This document shows positions 15,330-22,573 of a stretch of 29,111 bases of DNA, one piece after another. The stretch comes from an uncultured Clostridium sp. GTDB taxonomy: Bacteria > Bacillota > Clostridia > Oscillospirales > Acutalibacteraceae. Location: contig CAKUYY010000015.1 of the NCBI GenBank assembly GCA_934717555.1, forward strand, positions 1 through 29,111, read 5' to 3'. Both the position numbers and the translations under genes were made by a program. Position 1 is the stretch's first letter. Every line of letters begins with the position of its first letter. The notes under the pieces are model-generated. The model had not been told where the DNA came from and made no database searches. It was given only the letters and a program-made list of their open reading frames with translations.

Positions 15330-16703
15330 TTGAAAGAAAATAGGGAAAGGCTCTCCTCGCGACTGGGGTTTATCCTGTTGTCAGCGGGATGTGCGGTAGG
15401 TTTAGGAAATGTATGGAGGTTTCCTTATATCACAGGACAAAATGGCGGAGCGGTTTTTGTACTGATCTATCTGTTTTTCCTGGCGATTTTTGGATTGCCG
15501 ATTATGGTGATGGAGTTTTCCGTAGGCCGGGCCAGCCAAAGGAGCGTAGCTACTGCGTTTAATAAACTGGAACCCCAGGGGACTAAGTGGCACTGGTTCC
15601 GTTACATGGCCATGGGCGGAAACTTTTTGCTGATGATGTTTTATACCACCATCGGCGGATGGATGCTTCAGTACCTGATTAAAATTATAGGCGGAGAATT
15701 TGAAGGGGCTGATGTTCAGAAGGTAGAAACGATTTTTTCTCAAATGCAGCAGGCCCCCGCTTCGTCGGTTTTTTGGATGGTAATAACCACTTTGCTGGGA
15801 TTCGGTATTTGCCTGCTGGGACTGAAAAAAGGTGTGGAGAAGATCACAAAGATCATGATGTCCAGCCTGTTTGTTATTATGTTGGTGCTGGCGGTCCGTT
15901 CCTTGACGCTGCCAGGGGCGATGGAAGGGCTGAAATTTTATCTCCAGCCTGATTTCAGTCAGTTACAAGGCGACTGGTGGAATGTAGTGGCGGCCGCGAT
16001 GGGACAGGCTTTCTTTACCTTAAGCATTGGTATTGGCAGTATGGCCATTTTCGGAAGCTATATTGGGAAAGACCGCAGTTTGACAGGAGAAGCCTGCCAT
16101 ATTACCCTTTTGGATACCTTGGTGGCCTTGATTGCCGGGTTGATCATTTTTCCCGCATGTTCCGCATTTAACGTTGATGTGGGAAGCGGCCCCAAACTGG
16201 TATTTGTGACGTTGCCGAATATTTTCAATTCCATGCCTGGAGGCCGTATATGGGGCGCGCTATTCTTCCTGTTTATGACCTTTGCATCTTTGACTACAAT
16301 TATTGCGGTATTTGAAAATATTGTATCGTTTGGGATTGATCTATTCCACTGGAGCAGAAAAAAGAGTGTATTGGTAAATATTGTGCTGATCATCCTGTTA
16401 TCCCTACCCTGTGCCTTGGGATTCAGCTTATTCAGCGGTTTCCAGCCCATGGGTGCCGGTACTTCCATTTTGGATTTAGAGGACTTTATTGTCAGCAACA
16501 ATTTACTGCCCATTGGCTCCATGATTTTCCTGCTGTTTTGTACCCGCAAAAGCGGATGGGGCTGGGAAAACTTCATAGAAGAAGCCAATCAGGGAAAAGG
16601 GAGAAAATTCCCCAAATGGGCGCGTTTTTATGTGACGTGGATATTGCCTATTCTGGTGATATTTATTTTCCTGCAGGGATATGTGCAAATGATTTTTGCG
16701 TAA
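15330..16703 (+). CDS. Sodium:neurotransmitter symporter (SNF/NSS) family transporter
   Basis: NSS proteins (LeuT fold) import amino acids or similar solutes with sodium. The 457-residue protein opens with the family's signature first helix, SRLGFILLSAGCAVGLGNVWRFPY cut short here, whose unwound GLGN region contacts ion and substrate. About eleven to twelve hydrophobic segments follow, including LPIMVMEFSVGR and GQAFFTLSIGIGSM. The substrate cannot be assigned. I choose TTG 15330 because AAGGTGGG lies 7 bases upstream and the product then begins KENRERLSSRLGF, as in relatives; the GTG at 15309 has no ribosome site. It is divergent from the lipoprotein gene and followed 78 bases later by the DUF4830 gene. 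Confidence 0.9.
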   Translation: MKENRERLSSRLGFILLSAGCAVGLGNVWRFPYITGQNGGAVFVLIYLFFLAIFGLPIMVMEFSVGRASQRSVATAFNKLEPQGTKWHWFRYMAMGGNFLLMMFYTTIGGWMLQYLIKIIGGEFEGADVQKVETIFSQMQQAPASSVFWMVITTLLGFGICLLGLKKGVEKITKIMMSSLFVIMLVLAVRSLTLPGAMEGLKFYLQPDFSQLQGDWWNVVAAAMGQAFFTLSIGIGSMAIFGSYIGKDRSLTGEACHITLLDTLVALIAGLIIFPACSAFNVDVGSGPKLVFVTLPNIFNSMPGGRIWGALFFLFMTFASLTTIIAVFENIVSFGIDLFHWSRKKSVLVNIVLIILLSLPCALGFSLFSGFQPMGAGTSILDLEDFIVSNNLLPIGSMIFLLFCTRKSGWGWENFIEEANQGKGRKFPKWARFYVTWILPILVIFIFLQGYVQMIFA

Positions 16704-16781
16704 AAGGAGATCTTTACTCCCTTTGATATCATGAATCCAGAAATTCCCTCATATATATTCGGTATAAAAGGGGGAATGGCT

Positions 16782-17399
16782 ATGTTTGTGGTATCTATGA
16801 AAACATCGAAGAAAAAATTGCTGCTTTTTGCCGGCATCGTGGTCATGGTAGTAGCAGGATGTTTTCTGTTATTTGGACGCGGTGGGGATGAGGCCCAGGC
16901 GGTTTCCAAACTTGGAAAATACAATCTGTCCGCCTCTGATAACGCGGAGAGGATGTCTTTCCTGTCGCAGTTTGGATGGCAGGTAAAAGAAGAGCCCCTG
17001 GAAATCTGTGAGATTGTCCTTCCAGCGCAGTTTAATGAGACTTATCACAACTATAATGAGATTCAAAAACAGCAGGGATTGGATTTATCCCGTTACGCAG
17101 GAAAAACCTGTAAACGGTGGACCTATGAGATTACCAATTATCCGGATCAGCCGGAAGGGGTGCATGCAAACCTTTTGATTATAGACGGCAGGGTGATTGG
17201 CGGGGATATCAGTTCCACGCAGCTGAATGGATTTATGCACGGTTTCATCAATCCAACGGCAGCGGGATCCCAGGAGGGAACCTCCCAGGCTCAATCTATG
17301 GAAGAGATCAGTACTTCCAGCTTGCTGCCGGTGGAAAGTTCCACGGAACGGGAGACGTTGGCGCCGGACCCGGAAATGCCGGAAGCCCCTGTGGACTGA
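16782..17399 (+). CDS. DUF4830-domain membrane-anchored protein
   Basis: The 205-residue product has a short basic N-terminus, one hydrophobic segment (about residues 12-32), then a DUF4830 domain: SFLSQFGWQVKEEP, EIVLPAQFNETYHNYNEIQK, LDLSRYAGKTCKRW, NYPDQPEG, VHANLLIIDGRVIGGDI and LNGFMHGF. The tail is Ser/Thr/Pro/Glu-rich. DUF4830 has no known function; it is common in Clostridia. The topology suggests the domain lies outside the membrane, anchored by an uncleaved helix. ATG 16782 is preferred because GGGGG at 16770-16774 is 7 bases away; ATG 16776 is too close and ATG 16797 too far. It follows the transporter in the same direction and may be co-transcribed. Confidence 0.8.
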   Translation: MFVVSMKTSKKKLLLFAGIVVMVVAGCFLLFGRGGDEAQAVSKLGKYNLSASDNAERMSFLSQFGWQVKEEPLEICEIVLPAQFNETYHNYNEIQKQQGLDLSRYAGKTCKRWTYEITNYPDQPEGVHANLLIIDGRVIGGDISSTQLNGFMHGFINPTAAGSQEGTSQAQSMEEISTSSLLPVESSTERETLAPDPEMPEAPVD

Positions 17400-17411
17400 A
17401 AAATAAGATAG

Positions 17412-17448
17412 AATCGGGCGGCGGGATTTTTTATTCCGCCGCCCGATT
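17412..17448. terminator. GC-rich hairpin between the DUF4830 gene and rsuA
   Basis: A stem of 15 pairs (one G-T) joins 17412-17426 to 17434-17448. The T-run sits in the loop, and neither flank has a strong U-tract, so it is an unusual or inefficient terminator, or an RNA-stabilising hairpin. Confidence 0.45.
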
Positions 17449-17469
17449 AATCAAGAATGGAGAAAAAAC

Positions 17470-18204
17470 ATGGCAAAGGAACGTTTGGACAAGCTTCTGG
17501 CTTCTCAAGGAATGGGAAGCAGAAAAGAAGTGGCGCATCTGATCCGTACAGGGCAGGTAATCGTGGATGGCAATCTGGAAAAGCATCCAGAAAGCAAGTG
17601 GGATCCAGAAACAGCGTCCATTGTAATCAATGGACGCTCACTTTTGTTTCAGCGTTTTTGTTATCTGATGATGAATAAGCCAAAAGGGGTTATATCAGCT
17701 AGCAACGACCCCCGTTGCCGGACAGTCATTGACTTAGTACCAGAAAAATGGCGAAGAAAGGGACTTTTTCCTGCTGGGAGACTGGATAAAGATACAGAAG
17801 GATTATTGATTATTACCAATGACGGCGATTTTGCTCATCGTATGCTTTCACCCAAAAAGCATGTATTTAAACTATATGAGGCGGAGGTATCCGGGAAAAT
17901 AGGGGAAGACCAAATTCAAAAATTTCAGGAAGGGATCATACTGGAGGATGGGACAAAATGCTTGCCGGCCCAATTGCAGGTGGTTAGATGCGACGAAACA
18001 TCAACAGTGCATGTTTGGATATGTGAAGGTAAATTTCACCAAATAAAAAGAATGTTTTTGGCTGTTAATAGTGAAGTTCTACGATTAAAAAGACTCCAAA
18101 TTGGACAATTAGCATTAGATCAGGCGCTAGAGCCCGGAATATGTAGAGAAATTTCAGAAAAAGAGAGAAAATTGGTTTTTTTGCAGGCGTTTTCCACTAA
18201 ATAA
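17470..18204 (+). CDS. RsuA-family rRNA pseudouridine synthase
   Basis: Converts a specific uridine in rRNA to pseudouridine; the RsuA subgroup acts on 16S rRNA U516. The 244-residue protein has an N-terminal S4 RNA-binding domain (about residues 3-50: RLDKLLASQGMGSRKEV; GQVIVDG) and the catalytic domain with MNKPKGVIS, GRLDKDTEGLL carrying the catalytic Asp, and EGKFHQIKRMF. Together the motifs LSPKKHV and LKRLQIGQLALD favour RsuA over RluB or RluE, but I leave the symbol open. The start is supported by GGAG 7 bases upstream. The 3' half (after about 17870) is visibly more AT-rich than the 5' half. It is the last gene before a promoter-bearing gap. Confidence 0.88.
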   Translation: MAKERLDKLLASQGMGSRKEVAHLIRTGQVIVDGNLEKHPESKWDPETASIVINGRSLLFQRFCYLMMNKPKGVISASNDPRCRTVIDLVPEKWRRKGLFPAGRLDKDTEGLLIITNDGDFAHRMLSPKKHVFKLYEAEVSGKIGEDQIQKFQEGIILEDGTKCLPAQLQVVRCDETSTVHVWICEGKFHQIKRMFLAVNSEVLRLKRLQIGQLALDQALEPGICREISEKERKLVFLQAFSTK

Positions 18205-18291
18205 CTGTTGTTGATTTGTGTTCTGTTAGATTTACATAAAGTATGGGTTTAATCTTTAGGCAAAAAAAGACTGTTCAGAAATGCAAAAATC

Positions 18292-18300
18292 TGATATATT
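18292..18300 (+). promoter_or_regulatory. Extended -10 promoter of the MsmX-type ATPase gene
   Basis: TGATATATT is an extended -10. TGTTCA lies 17 bases upstream as a weak -35. Transcription would begin near 18307, so the palindrome at 18323-18337 falls in the early transcribed region. Confidence 0.5.
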
Positions 18301-18322
18301 ATTAACGTAAGAAAAAGCATCA

Positions 18323-18337
18323 CGTGCAAATTGCACG
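18323..18337. promoter_or_regulatory. Palindromic operator candidate in the leader of the sugar ATPase gene
   Basis: CGTGCAA-A-TTGCACG is a perfect 7-base inverted repeat around a single A. It lies about 17-30 bases downstream of the predicted start point, where a bound repressor would block elongation or initiation. GCAT and ATGC at 18317 and 18343 add weak outer symmetry. It does not match the CcpA cre consensus. The binding protein is unknown. Confidence 0.5.
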
Positions 18338-18358
18338 GAATAATGCAGGAGGTTTATT

Positions 18359-19471
18359 ATGGCAAAAGTAGTTCTGAAGGGTATCTATAAGGTATACCCG
18401 GGTGGAGTAACCGCTGTTACTGACTTTAATCTTGACATTGAAGATAAGGAGTTTATCATTCTGGTTGGACCTTCCGGTTGTGGTAAATCTACAACTCTTC
18501 GTATGATCGCCGGTTTGGAAGAAATCAGTGATGGTGAATTGTACATAGGAGATACGCTTTCCAATGACGTAGCCCCGAAAGACCGCGACATCGCGATGGT
18601 GTTCCAAAACTATGCACTGTATCCTCATATGACAGTATATGATAACATGGCATTTGGCCTGAAGCTGCGTAAAACTCCGAAGGATGAGATCAAACGCCGC
18701 GTAGAAGAGGCTGCACGTATTTTGGATATTTCCCACTTGCTGGATCGTAAACCGAAGGCTTTGTCCGGTGGTCAGAGACAGCGTGTAGCGCTGGGCCGTG
18801 CGATTGTCCGTGATCCGAAGGTGTTCTTGCTGGATGAGCCGCTGTCCAACTTGGATGCGAAGCTGCGTGCCCAGATGAGAACTGAGATTGCAAAACTGCA
18901 CCAGAGACTGGGTACTACCTTTATCTATGTTACCCATGACCAGACAGAAGCTATGACCATGGGCGACCGTATTGTAGTTATGAAGGATGGCTTTATTCAA
19001 CAGGTGGATACTCCTCAAAACCTGTATGAGAAGCCCTGCAACGAGTTTGTAGCTGGATTTATGGGTTCTCCGCAGATGAACTTTATCGATGCTACCGTTG
19101 GTAAGAAAGGCGAGAACTTCGTGCTGAATTTTGGTGGCAATACCATTGTGATTCCCAATGATAAGGCAAAGGGCACTTCTCTTGAGAAATATGTAGGCAA
19201 AGAGGTTACCTTTGGTATCCGTCCAGAAGATGTACATGATGAAGCGGAATTCCTGGAAACCCATCAGGATAGCACAGTAATGGCAAAAGTGGAAGTTACT
19301 GAGCTGATGGGCGCTGAGATCTATCTGTATCTCAATGTAGAAGGCAGTGCGGTAACCGCCCGTGTAGATCCGACTTCCAAAGCCAAGGCGAATGATACCA
19401 TTAAAGTTGCTTTTGCGATGAATAAGATGCATCTGTTTGATAAGGAAACTGAACAGGCTATTCTGAACTAA
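18359..19471 (+). CDS. Sugar ABC transporter ATP-binding protein, MsmX/UgpC type
   Basis: These ATPases power carbohydrate importers and often serve several permeases encoded elsewhere, as B. subtilis MsmX does. The 370-residue protein has Walker A (GPSGCGKST), Q-loop (VFQNYALYPHMTVYDN), signature LSGGQRQRVALGRAI, Walker B (VFLLDEPLSNLDAKLR) and the switch His (THDQTEAMTMGD). A C-terminal TOBE/MalK-type regulatory domain follows from about residue 235. AGGAGG precedes ATG 18359. There is no permease or binding protein beside it, which supports a shared, housekeeping role. It has its own promoter, an operator-like palindrome in the leader, and a terminator after it, so it is probably monocistronic. 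Confidence 0.93.
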   Translation: MAKVVLKGIYKVYPGGVTAVTDFNLDIEDKEFIILVGPSGCGKSTTLRMIAGLEEISDGELYIGDTLSNDVAPKDRDIAMVFQNYALYPHMTVYDNMAFGLKLRKTPKDEIKRRVEEAARILDISHLLDRKPKALSGGQRQRVALGRAIVRDPKVFLLDEPLSNLDAKLRAQMRTEIAKLHQRLGTTFIYVTHDQTEAMTMGDRIVVMKDGFIQQVDTPQNLYEKPCNEFVAGFMGSPQMNFIDATVGKKGENFVLNFGGNTIVIPNDKAKGTSLEKYVGKEVTFGIRPEDVHDEAEFLETHQDSTVMAKVEVTELMGAEIYLYLNVEGSAVTARVDPTSKAKANDTIKVAFAMNKMHLFDKETEQAILN

Positions 19472-19493
19472 TAATTAAGAATGACTCATTTAT

Positions 19494-19534
19494 AAAAAAT
19501 AAGGCTGCTCTATGAGAGGGCAGCCTTATTTTTT
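19494..19534 (+). terminator. Terminator of the MsmX-type ATPase gene
   Basis: A perfect 15-bp stem (19494-19508 with 19520-19534) has an 11-base loop, A6 at the left base and T6 at the right base, followed by more T-rich sequence. Confidence 0.9.
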
Positions 19535-19651
19535 ATTATTTAACAATAGGAAAGAAAAGGAAGAGATACCATAAGGACGTATAAAAACTGTTAAGATTCT
19601 GTAAAATGCATGTTTTTGTGGGCAAAAAAGAAAATTTCTTTGATAATAAGG

Positions 19652-19680
19652 TTGCAAAGTTGTAACTATTTATGTAGAAT
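19652..19680 (+). promoter_or_regulatory. Promoter of the PucR/CdaR-type regulator gene
   Basis: TTGCAA (19652-19657) and TAGAAT (19675-19680) are 17 bases apart. The start codon is about 105 bases downstream. Confidence 0.6.
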
Positions 19681-19792
19681 AGATGTATATAGAGGGGATG
19701 TTCCGCACAGTTTTAAAAGTGGACAGACTAGCATAGGGAGTTAATGCCTCTGTAATAGAAGCAACTATAAATGGAAAAGTGAGGGAGATCTT

Positions 19793-20878
19793 ATGTCAAA
19801 TAGACTATTTCAAGGCGTAATTCATCAAATGAGAGATGCAATTGACAGAACGATTGGAGTGATTGATGAAACTTCTGTCATTATTGCATGCAGTGAGCTG
19901 GGCAGAATTGGGGAAGTAAATGAAAGCGTTACGGCGGAGACTTTAGCCACTGCGGGTACGTTTGTGGTTAATGGGTATACTTACCGTTCTTTTGGCAACA
20001 GACCCCGCCCGGAATATGCTGTTTTTGTGGCGGGCAACGATGATACCGCCCAAAAATATGCGATGTTATTGGCGGTTGCTTTGGAGAGTATCAAACAGTA
20101 TTATGATGAAAAATATGATAGAGGAAACTTTATCAAAAATGTGATTCTGGATAATATTCTGCCAGGAGACATCTATTTAAAGGCGCGGGAGCTGCGCTTT
20201 AATTCCGATGTCAGCCGGGTATGTATGCTGATTAAAATTGTCTCCAAGACCGATATCTCTGCATATGATATCGTACAAAACCTTTTCCCGGATAAGAATA
20301 AGGACTTTGTGATTAATATCAATGAGACAGATATCGCTTTGGTCAAAGAGATTCGTACCGGTATTGAATCCAAAGACTTGGAAAAGTTGGCTAGTTCCAT
20401 TGTGGATACTCTTTCCAGTGAATTTTATACCCATTGCGTGGTTGGTATTGGTACCACTGTCAATGGAATCAAGGATTTGGCCCGTTCCTTTAAGGAAGCT
20501 CAAGTAGCGCTGGAGGTAGGAAAGGTATTCGATACTGAGCGTACCATTGTCAGTTATGATAATTTGGGTATTGCCCGTCTGGTATATCAGCTTCCCACAA
20601 CTTTGTGTGATATGTTCTTAAAAGAGGTATTTAAGCGCGGTTCTATTGAATCTCTGGATCAGGAGACCCTTTTTACCATTCAAAAGTTCTTTGAAAATAA
20701 TTTGAATGTGTCGGAAACTTCCCGTAAGTTGTTTGTACACCGCAATACCCTAGTATATCGCTTGGAAAAGATTAAGAAACTGACAGGTTTGGATCTACGC
20801 GAGTTTGAAGATGCCATTGTATTCAAGGTAGCATTGATGGTAAAGAAATATCTTTCTGCGAATCCGGTCAAGTACTAA
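19793..20878 (+). CDS. PucR/CdaR-family transcriptional regulator
   Basis: The 361-residue protein ends in a PucR-type C-terminal helix-turn-helix (about residues 300-350: NNLNVSETSRKLFVHRNT, then LVYRLEKIKKLTG and LREFEDAIVFKVALMV). The middle (about 115-275) is a CdaR GGDEF-like domain, and the N-terminal third (IGVIDETSVIIACSELGRIG; YAVFVAG) looks like the ligand-sensing part. In B. subtilis and E. coli such regulators respond to purine catabolites or sugar diacids; the ligand here is unknown. GAGGGAG precedes ATG 19793. It has its own promoter, with two hairpins separating it from ftsE 117 bases downstream. Its target may be the flanking genes or lie elsewhere. Confidence 0.86.
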   Translation: MSNRLFQGVIHQMRDAIDRTIGVIDETSVIIACSELGRIGEVNESVTAETLATAGTFVVNGYTYRSFGNRPRPEYAVFVAGNDDTAQKYAMLLAVALESIKQYYDEKYDRGNFIKNVILDNILPGDIYLKARELRFNSDVSRVCMLIKIVSKTDISAYDIVQNLFPDKNKDFVININETDIALVKEIRTGIESKDLEKLASSIVDTLSSEFYTHCVVGIGTTVNGIKDLARSFKEAQVALEVGKVFDTERTIVSYDNLGIARLVYQLPTTLCDMFLKEVFKRGSIESLDQETLFTIQKFFENNLNVSETSRKLFVHRNTLVYRLEKIKKLTGLDLREFEDAIVFKVALMVKKYLSANPVKY

Positions 20879-20887
20879 AAAGTTCAT

Positions 20888-20911
20888 AGGGCGGACGGAG
20901 TAGTCCGCCCT
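20888..20911 (+). terminator. First of two tandem hairpins after the PucR/CdaR-type gene
   Basis: A perfect 9-bp GC-rich stem (20888-20896 with 20903-20911) has a 6-base loop. The following sequence (CATTCATAT) is a poor U-tract, so on its own it may terminate weakly. Confidence 0.6.
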
Positions 20912-20920
20912 CATTCATAT

Positions 20921-20950
20921 ATAACCGGGATGATACCCGGTTATTTTATA
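20921..20950 (+). terminator. Second tandem hairpin, terminator before ftsE
   Basis: A perfect 9-bp stem (20921-20929 with 20936-20944), with loop ATGATA, is followed by TTTATA. With the first hairpin it forms a double stop before the ftsE operon. Confidence 0.7.
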
Positions 20951-20994
20951 GGGAAGGGAAAAGCAATTTAGTTGTAATAGAGAGGCGGAGTGCA

Positions 20995-21681
20995 GTGATA
21001 GAGTTCCAAAACGTGACAAAGACATATGAAAATGGCACTAAGGCTCTCAGGGGAATTGATTTAGATATTGCAAAAGGCGAGTTTGTTTTTATCGTTGGAT
21101 CCTCGGGGGCTGGAAAAAGTACCTTTTTAAAATTGATTATGCGGGAAGAGAAACCTACTTCCGGCGAAATTATTGTAAACGGACGAAAACTCTCTACCGT
21201 AAAACATAGAGATGTTCCTTACTTAAGAAGAACCATGGGAATCGTATTTCAAGATTTCCGTTTGATTGATAAAATGAGTGTATATGATAACGTCGCTTTT
21301 GCCATGCGGGTGACAGGAGCGTCTTCCCGGGACGTGCGCAAGAGGGTACCGTACATATTGGGACTGGTTGGATTGCAGTCCAAAGCCCGCAGCCATCCCT
21401 CGGAGTTATCTGGAGGGGAACAGCAGCGTGTGGGACTTGCCAGGGCGCTGGTGAATAATCCCAGCATGATTATTGCAGACGAACCTACGGGAAATGTGGA
21501 TCCAGCTCTGTCTTATGAAATTGTGGATTTGCTCAACGAAATTAATCGGAGAGGGACCACGATATTAATGGTGACCCATGAGCACTCCTTAGTCAAACGT
21601 TTTCCACGCCGTGTTATTGAGATTAAAGATGGTATGGTGGTAGGAGATACGGGATGTCCGGAGGTGCAGCATGAAGATTAG
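20995..21681 (+). CDS. ftsE: Cell division ATP-binding protein FtsE
   Basis: FtsE is the cytoplasmic ATPase of the FtsEX complex, which transmits a division signal across the membrane to activate a murein hydrolase. The 228-residue protein has Walker A (GSSGAGKST), Q-loop (IVFQDFRLIDKMSVYDN), signature LSGGEQQRVGLARAL, Walker B (MIIADEPTGNVD) and switch His (MVTHEH). QDFRLI is characteristic of FtsE. It starts at GTG 20995, with GAGGCGGAG just upstream. The stop overlaps ftsX by 11 bases, so the two are translationally coupled. The order ftsE-ftsX-M23 hydrolase-S41 protease makes this a complete signalling and effector unit. Confidence 0.96.
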   Translation: MIEFQNVTKTYENGTKALRGIDLDIAKGEFVFIVGSSGAGKSTFLKLIMREEKPTSGEIIVNGRKLSTVKHRDVPYLRRTMGIVFQDFRLIDKMSVYDNVAFAMRVTGASSRDVRKRVPYILGLVGLQSKARSHPSELSGGEQQRVGLARALVNNPSMIIADEPTGNVDPALSYEIVDLLNEINRRGTTILMVTHEHSLVKRFPRRVIEIKDGMVVGDTGCPEVQHED

Positions 21682-22573
21682 TTCAGTAGGATATCTCATC
21701 AAAGAAGGATTTAAAAATGTATGGAGCAACCGGATGATGTCCATTGCCTCCATTGGCGTATTGATTTCCTGTTTATTATTGACAGGGGCGGCGATGCTGT
21801 TTTCCATGAATGTCAACAGTGTGATGAAATCTATCGAAGATGAAAATACCATTACAGTTTATTTAAAACAGGATGTTACCACGTTAGAAGCTGTGAAGAT
21901 AGGGCAGGAAATTCAGCAAATCCCTAATGTCAAGGAAACACAGTTTATTTCAGCGGATGAAGGTTTACAGCAGTATGAAGAAATGTTAGGGCCGCTGTTT
22001 GAAGGATTAGAGGAAGAAGATAATTTTTTACCTCATTCCTGGGTGATCACGATGGAAGATCTGTCCCAATATGACCAGACGGTAGACCAAATCCGGCAGG
22101 TGGAAGGTGTGGATACGATCCGGGACCGCCGTGATTCCGCCATGAAATTAACCAGCTTGAATCAGCTTGTTACACAAGTTGGTTTTTGGGTTATTTTAGC
22201 GCTGGGTATTGTTTCATTGTTTATTATTTCCAATACCATTCGGGTAACAATGTTTTCCCGCCGGCTGGAAATTAGTATCATGAAATCAGTGGGGGCAACG
22301 GATAGTTTTATACGAATACCTTTTATTGTAGAAGGCGTTGTGATTGGATTAATTTCCGCGCTGGTTTCCACTGTATTATTAAATTTACTTTATAATAGCC
22401 TGATTTCTGGAATGAATCAGATCGTTCCATTTACGGGGATACCCTTTGAACAGGTAGCAATGTCAATTGCATTGGGATATGCCGCTGCCGGCATCTTTTT
22501 CGGAGCGCTCGGCGGGTTAATTTCTATTAGAAAATACTTAAAAAAGGATGGAGGAGATATCATTGGCTGGTAA
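21671..22573 (+). CDS. ftsX: Cell division permease-like protein FtsX
   Basis: FtsX is the membrane partner of FtsE; its large extracellular loop binds the coiled coil of a peptidoglycan hydrolase. The 300-residue protein has the expected four membrane segments (about residues 19-42, 167-192, 217-242 and 265-288). The extracellular domain lies between the first two (about 43-166), including TVYLKQDVTTLEA and FISADEGLQQYEEMLG. The cytoplasmic N-terminus SSVGYLIKEGFKNVWSNRMMS is typical. It overlaps ftsE by 11 bases at its start and the hydrolase gene by 11 bases at its end, so all three should be made in fixed proportion. Confidence 0.95.
   Translation: MKISSVGYLIKEGFKNVWSNRMMSIASIGVLISCLLLTGAAMLFSMNVNSVMKSIEDENTITVYLKQDVTTLEAVKIGQEIQQIPNVKETQFISADEGLQQYEEMLGPLFEGLEEEDNFLPHSWVITMEDLSQYDQTVDQIRQVEGVDTIRDRRDSAMKLTSLNQLVTQVGFWVILALGIVSLFIISNTIRVTMFSRRLEISIMKSVGATDSFIRIPFIVEGVVIGLISALVSTVLLNLLYNSLISGMNQIVPFTGIPFEQVAMSIALGYAAAGIFFGALGGLISIRKYLKKDGGDIIGW

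Larger units (their letters stand above)
19472..19792. other. 321-base intergenic region between the sugar ATPase and the PucR/CdaR-type gene
   Basis: It contains the terminator at 19494-19534, about 115 bases of AT-rich sequence in which I see nothing definite, the promoter at 19652-19680, and a leader of about 105 bases. The leader can form small competing hairpins (19699-19725; 19723-19726 with 19750-19753, enclosing GCAT/ATGC). No open frame or known riboswitch is seen. Confidence 0.6.

Noticed and set aside
16704..16730. Ribosome site and start at ATG 16731 for the DUF4830 protein
   Set aside because: AAAGGAG is about 20 bases from that ATG, too far; ATG 16782 has correct spacing and gives a normal membrane anchor.
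18320..19432. 370-codon minus-strand frame covering almost the whole MsmX-type gene
   Set aside because: Same length as the true gene by coincidence. The translated product has no domain, and the sense strand has every ABC motif and a ribosome site.
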